Shown here: piece by piece, positions 21,724 through 21,781 of the stretch
Layout of the letters: every line of letters starts with the position of its first letter
Numbering within the stretch: position 1 is the first letter of the stretch
Origin: an uncultured delta proteobacterium
GTDB lineage: Bacteria > Desulfobacterota > Syntrophorhabdia > Syntrophorhabdales > Syntrophorhabdaceae
Reading direction: 5' to 3'
Length of the DNA: 21,781 nucleotides
Assembly: GCA_903872255.1 (NCBI GenBank)
Contig: CAIQJW010000268.1
Span: 1 to 21,781 of the forward strand
Notes under the pieces: model-generated
What the model saw: only the letters and a program-made list of their open reading frames with translations
Told to the model about the DNA's origin: nothing
Database searches by the model: none
Position numbers and translations under genes: made by a program

Positions 21724-21781
21724 TTTCGGCGGCTCGGGCAGCAGGTCTTCCCGCTTGTGGAGCTTCGTCATCTTGAGGTTC
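21694..21781 (-). CDS. C-terminal end of an unseen gene (possibly DUF2169-type), cut by the window edge
   Basis: An open frame enters from the right edge on the - strand and stops at TGA 21694-21696. Only 28 residues are visible, a highly charged linker-like tail (NLKMTKLHKREDLLPEPPKD, then GSDDRGRK). The sequence itself names no family. In comparable clusters the gene before the pentapeptide protein usually encodes a DUF2169 protein, which is why I suggest it. Removing one copy of the adjacent repeat would join this frame directly to the pentapeptide gene. Confidence 0.5.
   Translation of the reverse strand, partial: NLKMTKLHKREDLLPEPPKDGSDDRGRK

Noticed and set aside
20721..21776. Long + strand open frame of 351 codons
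   Set aside because: It lies opposite the pentapeptide-repeat gene; the five-residue periodicity and GC-rich third positions keep the other strand open. The product resembles no protein.

Overview
The window looks like the chromosome of a free-living, probably anaerobic Gram-negative bacterium. It has an outer-membrane-type lipoprotein, NarL-type and GAF-type two-component systems, a PilZ protein, B12-type and SPASM-type radical SAM enzymes, and type VI secretion-associated families. Gene content and style fit a Desulfobacterota- or Nitrospirota-like lineage, but this is inference from protein style, not a phylogeny. Coding density is high, base composition is roughly balanced, and there are no insertion sequences, phage integrases or CRISPR arrays.

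Left part (1-5050, + strand). A strong promoter drives a metallo-beta-lactamase-fold hydrolase, then hpt and a small exported protein that overlaps hpt. A WrbA/flavodoxin-like protein follows. Next come a nearly perfect ParB-binding parS palindrome (2231-2246), a short leader ORF with the only good ribosome binding site there, a triple-PAS soluble histidine kinase, and its LuxR/NarL-type response regulator, which overlaps the kinase by 4 bases.

Middle part (5051-16120). A poorly explained 390-base gap is followed by a leftward pair, galE and a DUF218 membrane protein. A rightward gene fuses a ribbon-helix-helix-like N-terminus to a PilZ domain. A leftward pair encodes rhomboid protease and a B12-type radical SAM protein. 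The rightward run is galT, glgA, a GAF-GAF histidine kinase and a single-domain response regulator, with overlaps at glgA/kinase and kinase/regulator. Together galE, galT and glgA point to UDP-galactose/UDP-glucose handling and glycogen synthesis, and the kinase pair is physically tied to glgA. A tRNA-Ala(CGC) with its own promoter follows. Then comes a CsgG/FlgT-like lipoprotein whose consensus promoter places the transcription start at its ATG, so it is probably leaderless. It ends in a clear intrinsic terminator.

Right part (16144-21781, all - strand). Read in transcription order, this holds the end of an unseen gene, a pentapeptide-repeat protein, a DUF3540 protein, a DUF4150 PAAR-like protein, and a 622-residue fusion of a GT60-like (Skp1-type GlcNAc transferase) domain to a radical SAM/SPASM domain. 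Then, behind a separate promoter, come a protein with a TIR-like N-terminus and an isochorismatase-family hydrolase. Pentapeptide, DUF3540 and PAAR-like genes are a recurring type VI secretion spike/adaptor neighbourhood. Finding a glycosyltransferase-radical SAM fusion directly coupled to the PAAR-like gene is the most novel feature, and suggests a spike- or effector-modifying system. A 16-base direct repeat with a net 19-base shift appears to have split an ancestral fusion of the edge gene with the pentapeptide-repeat protein.
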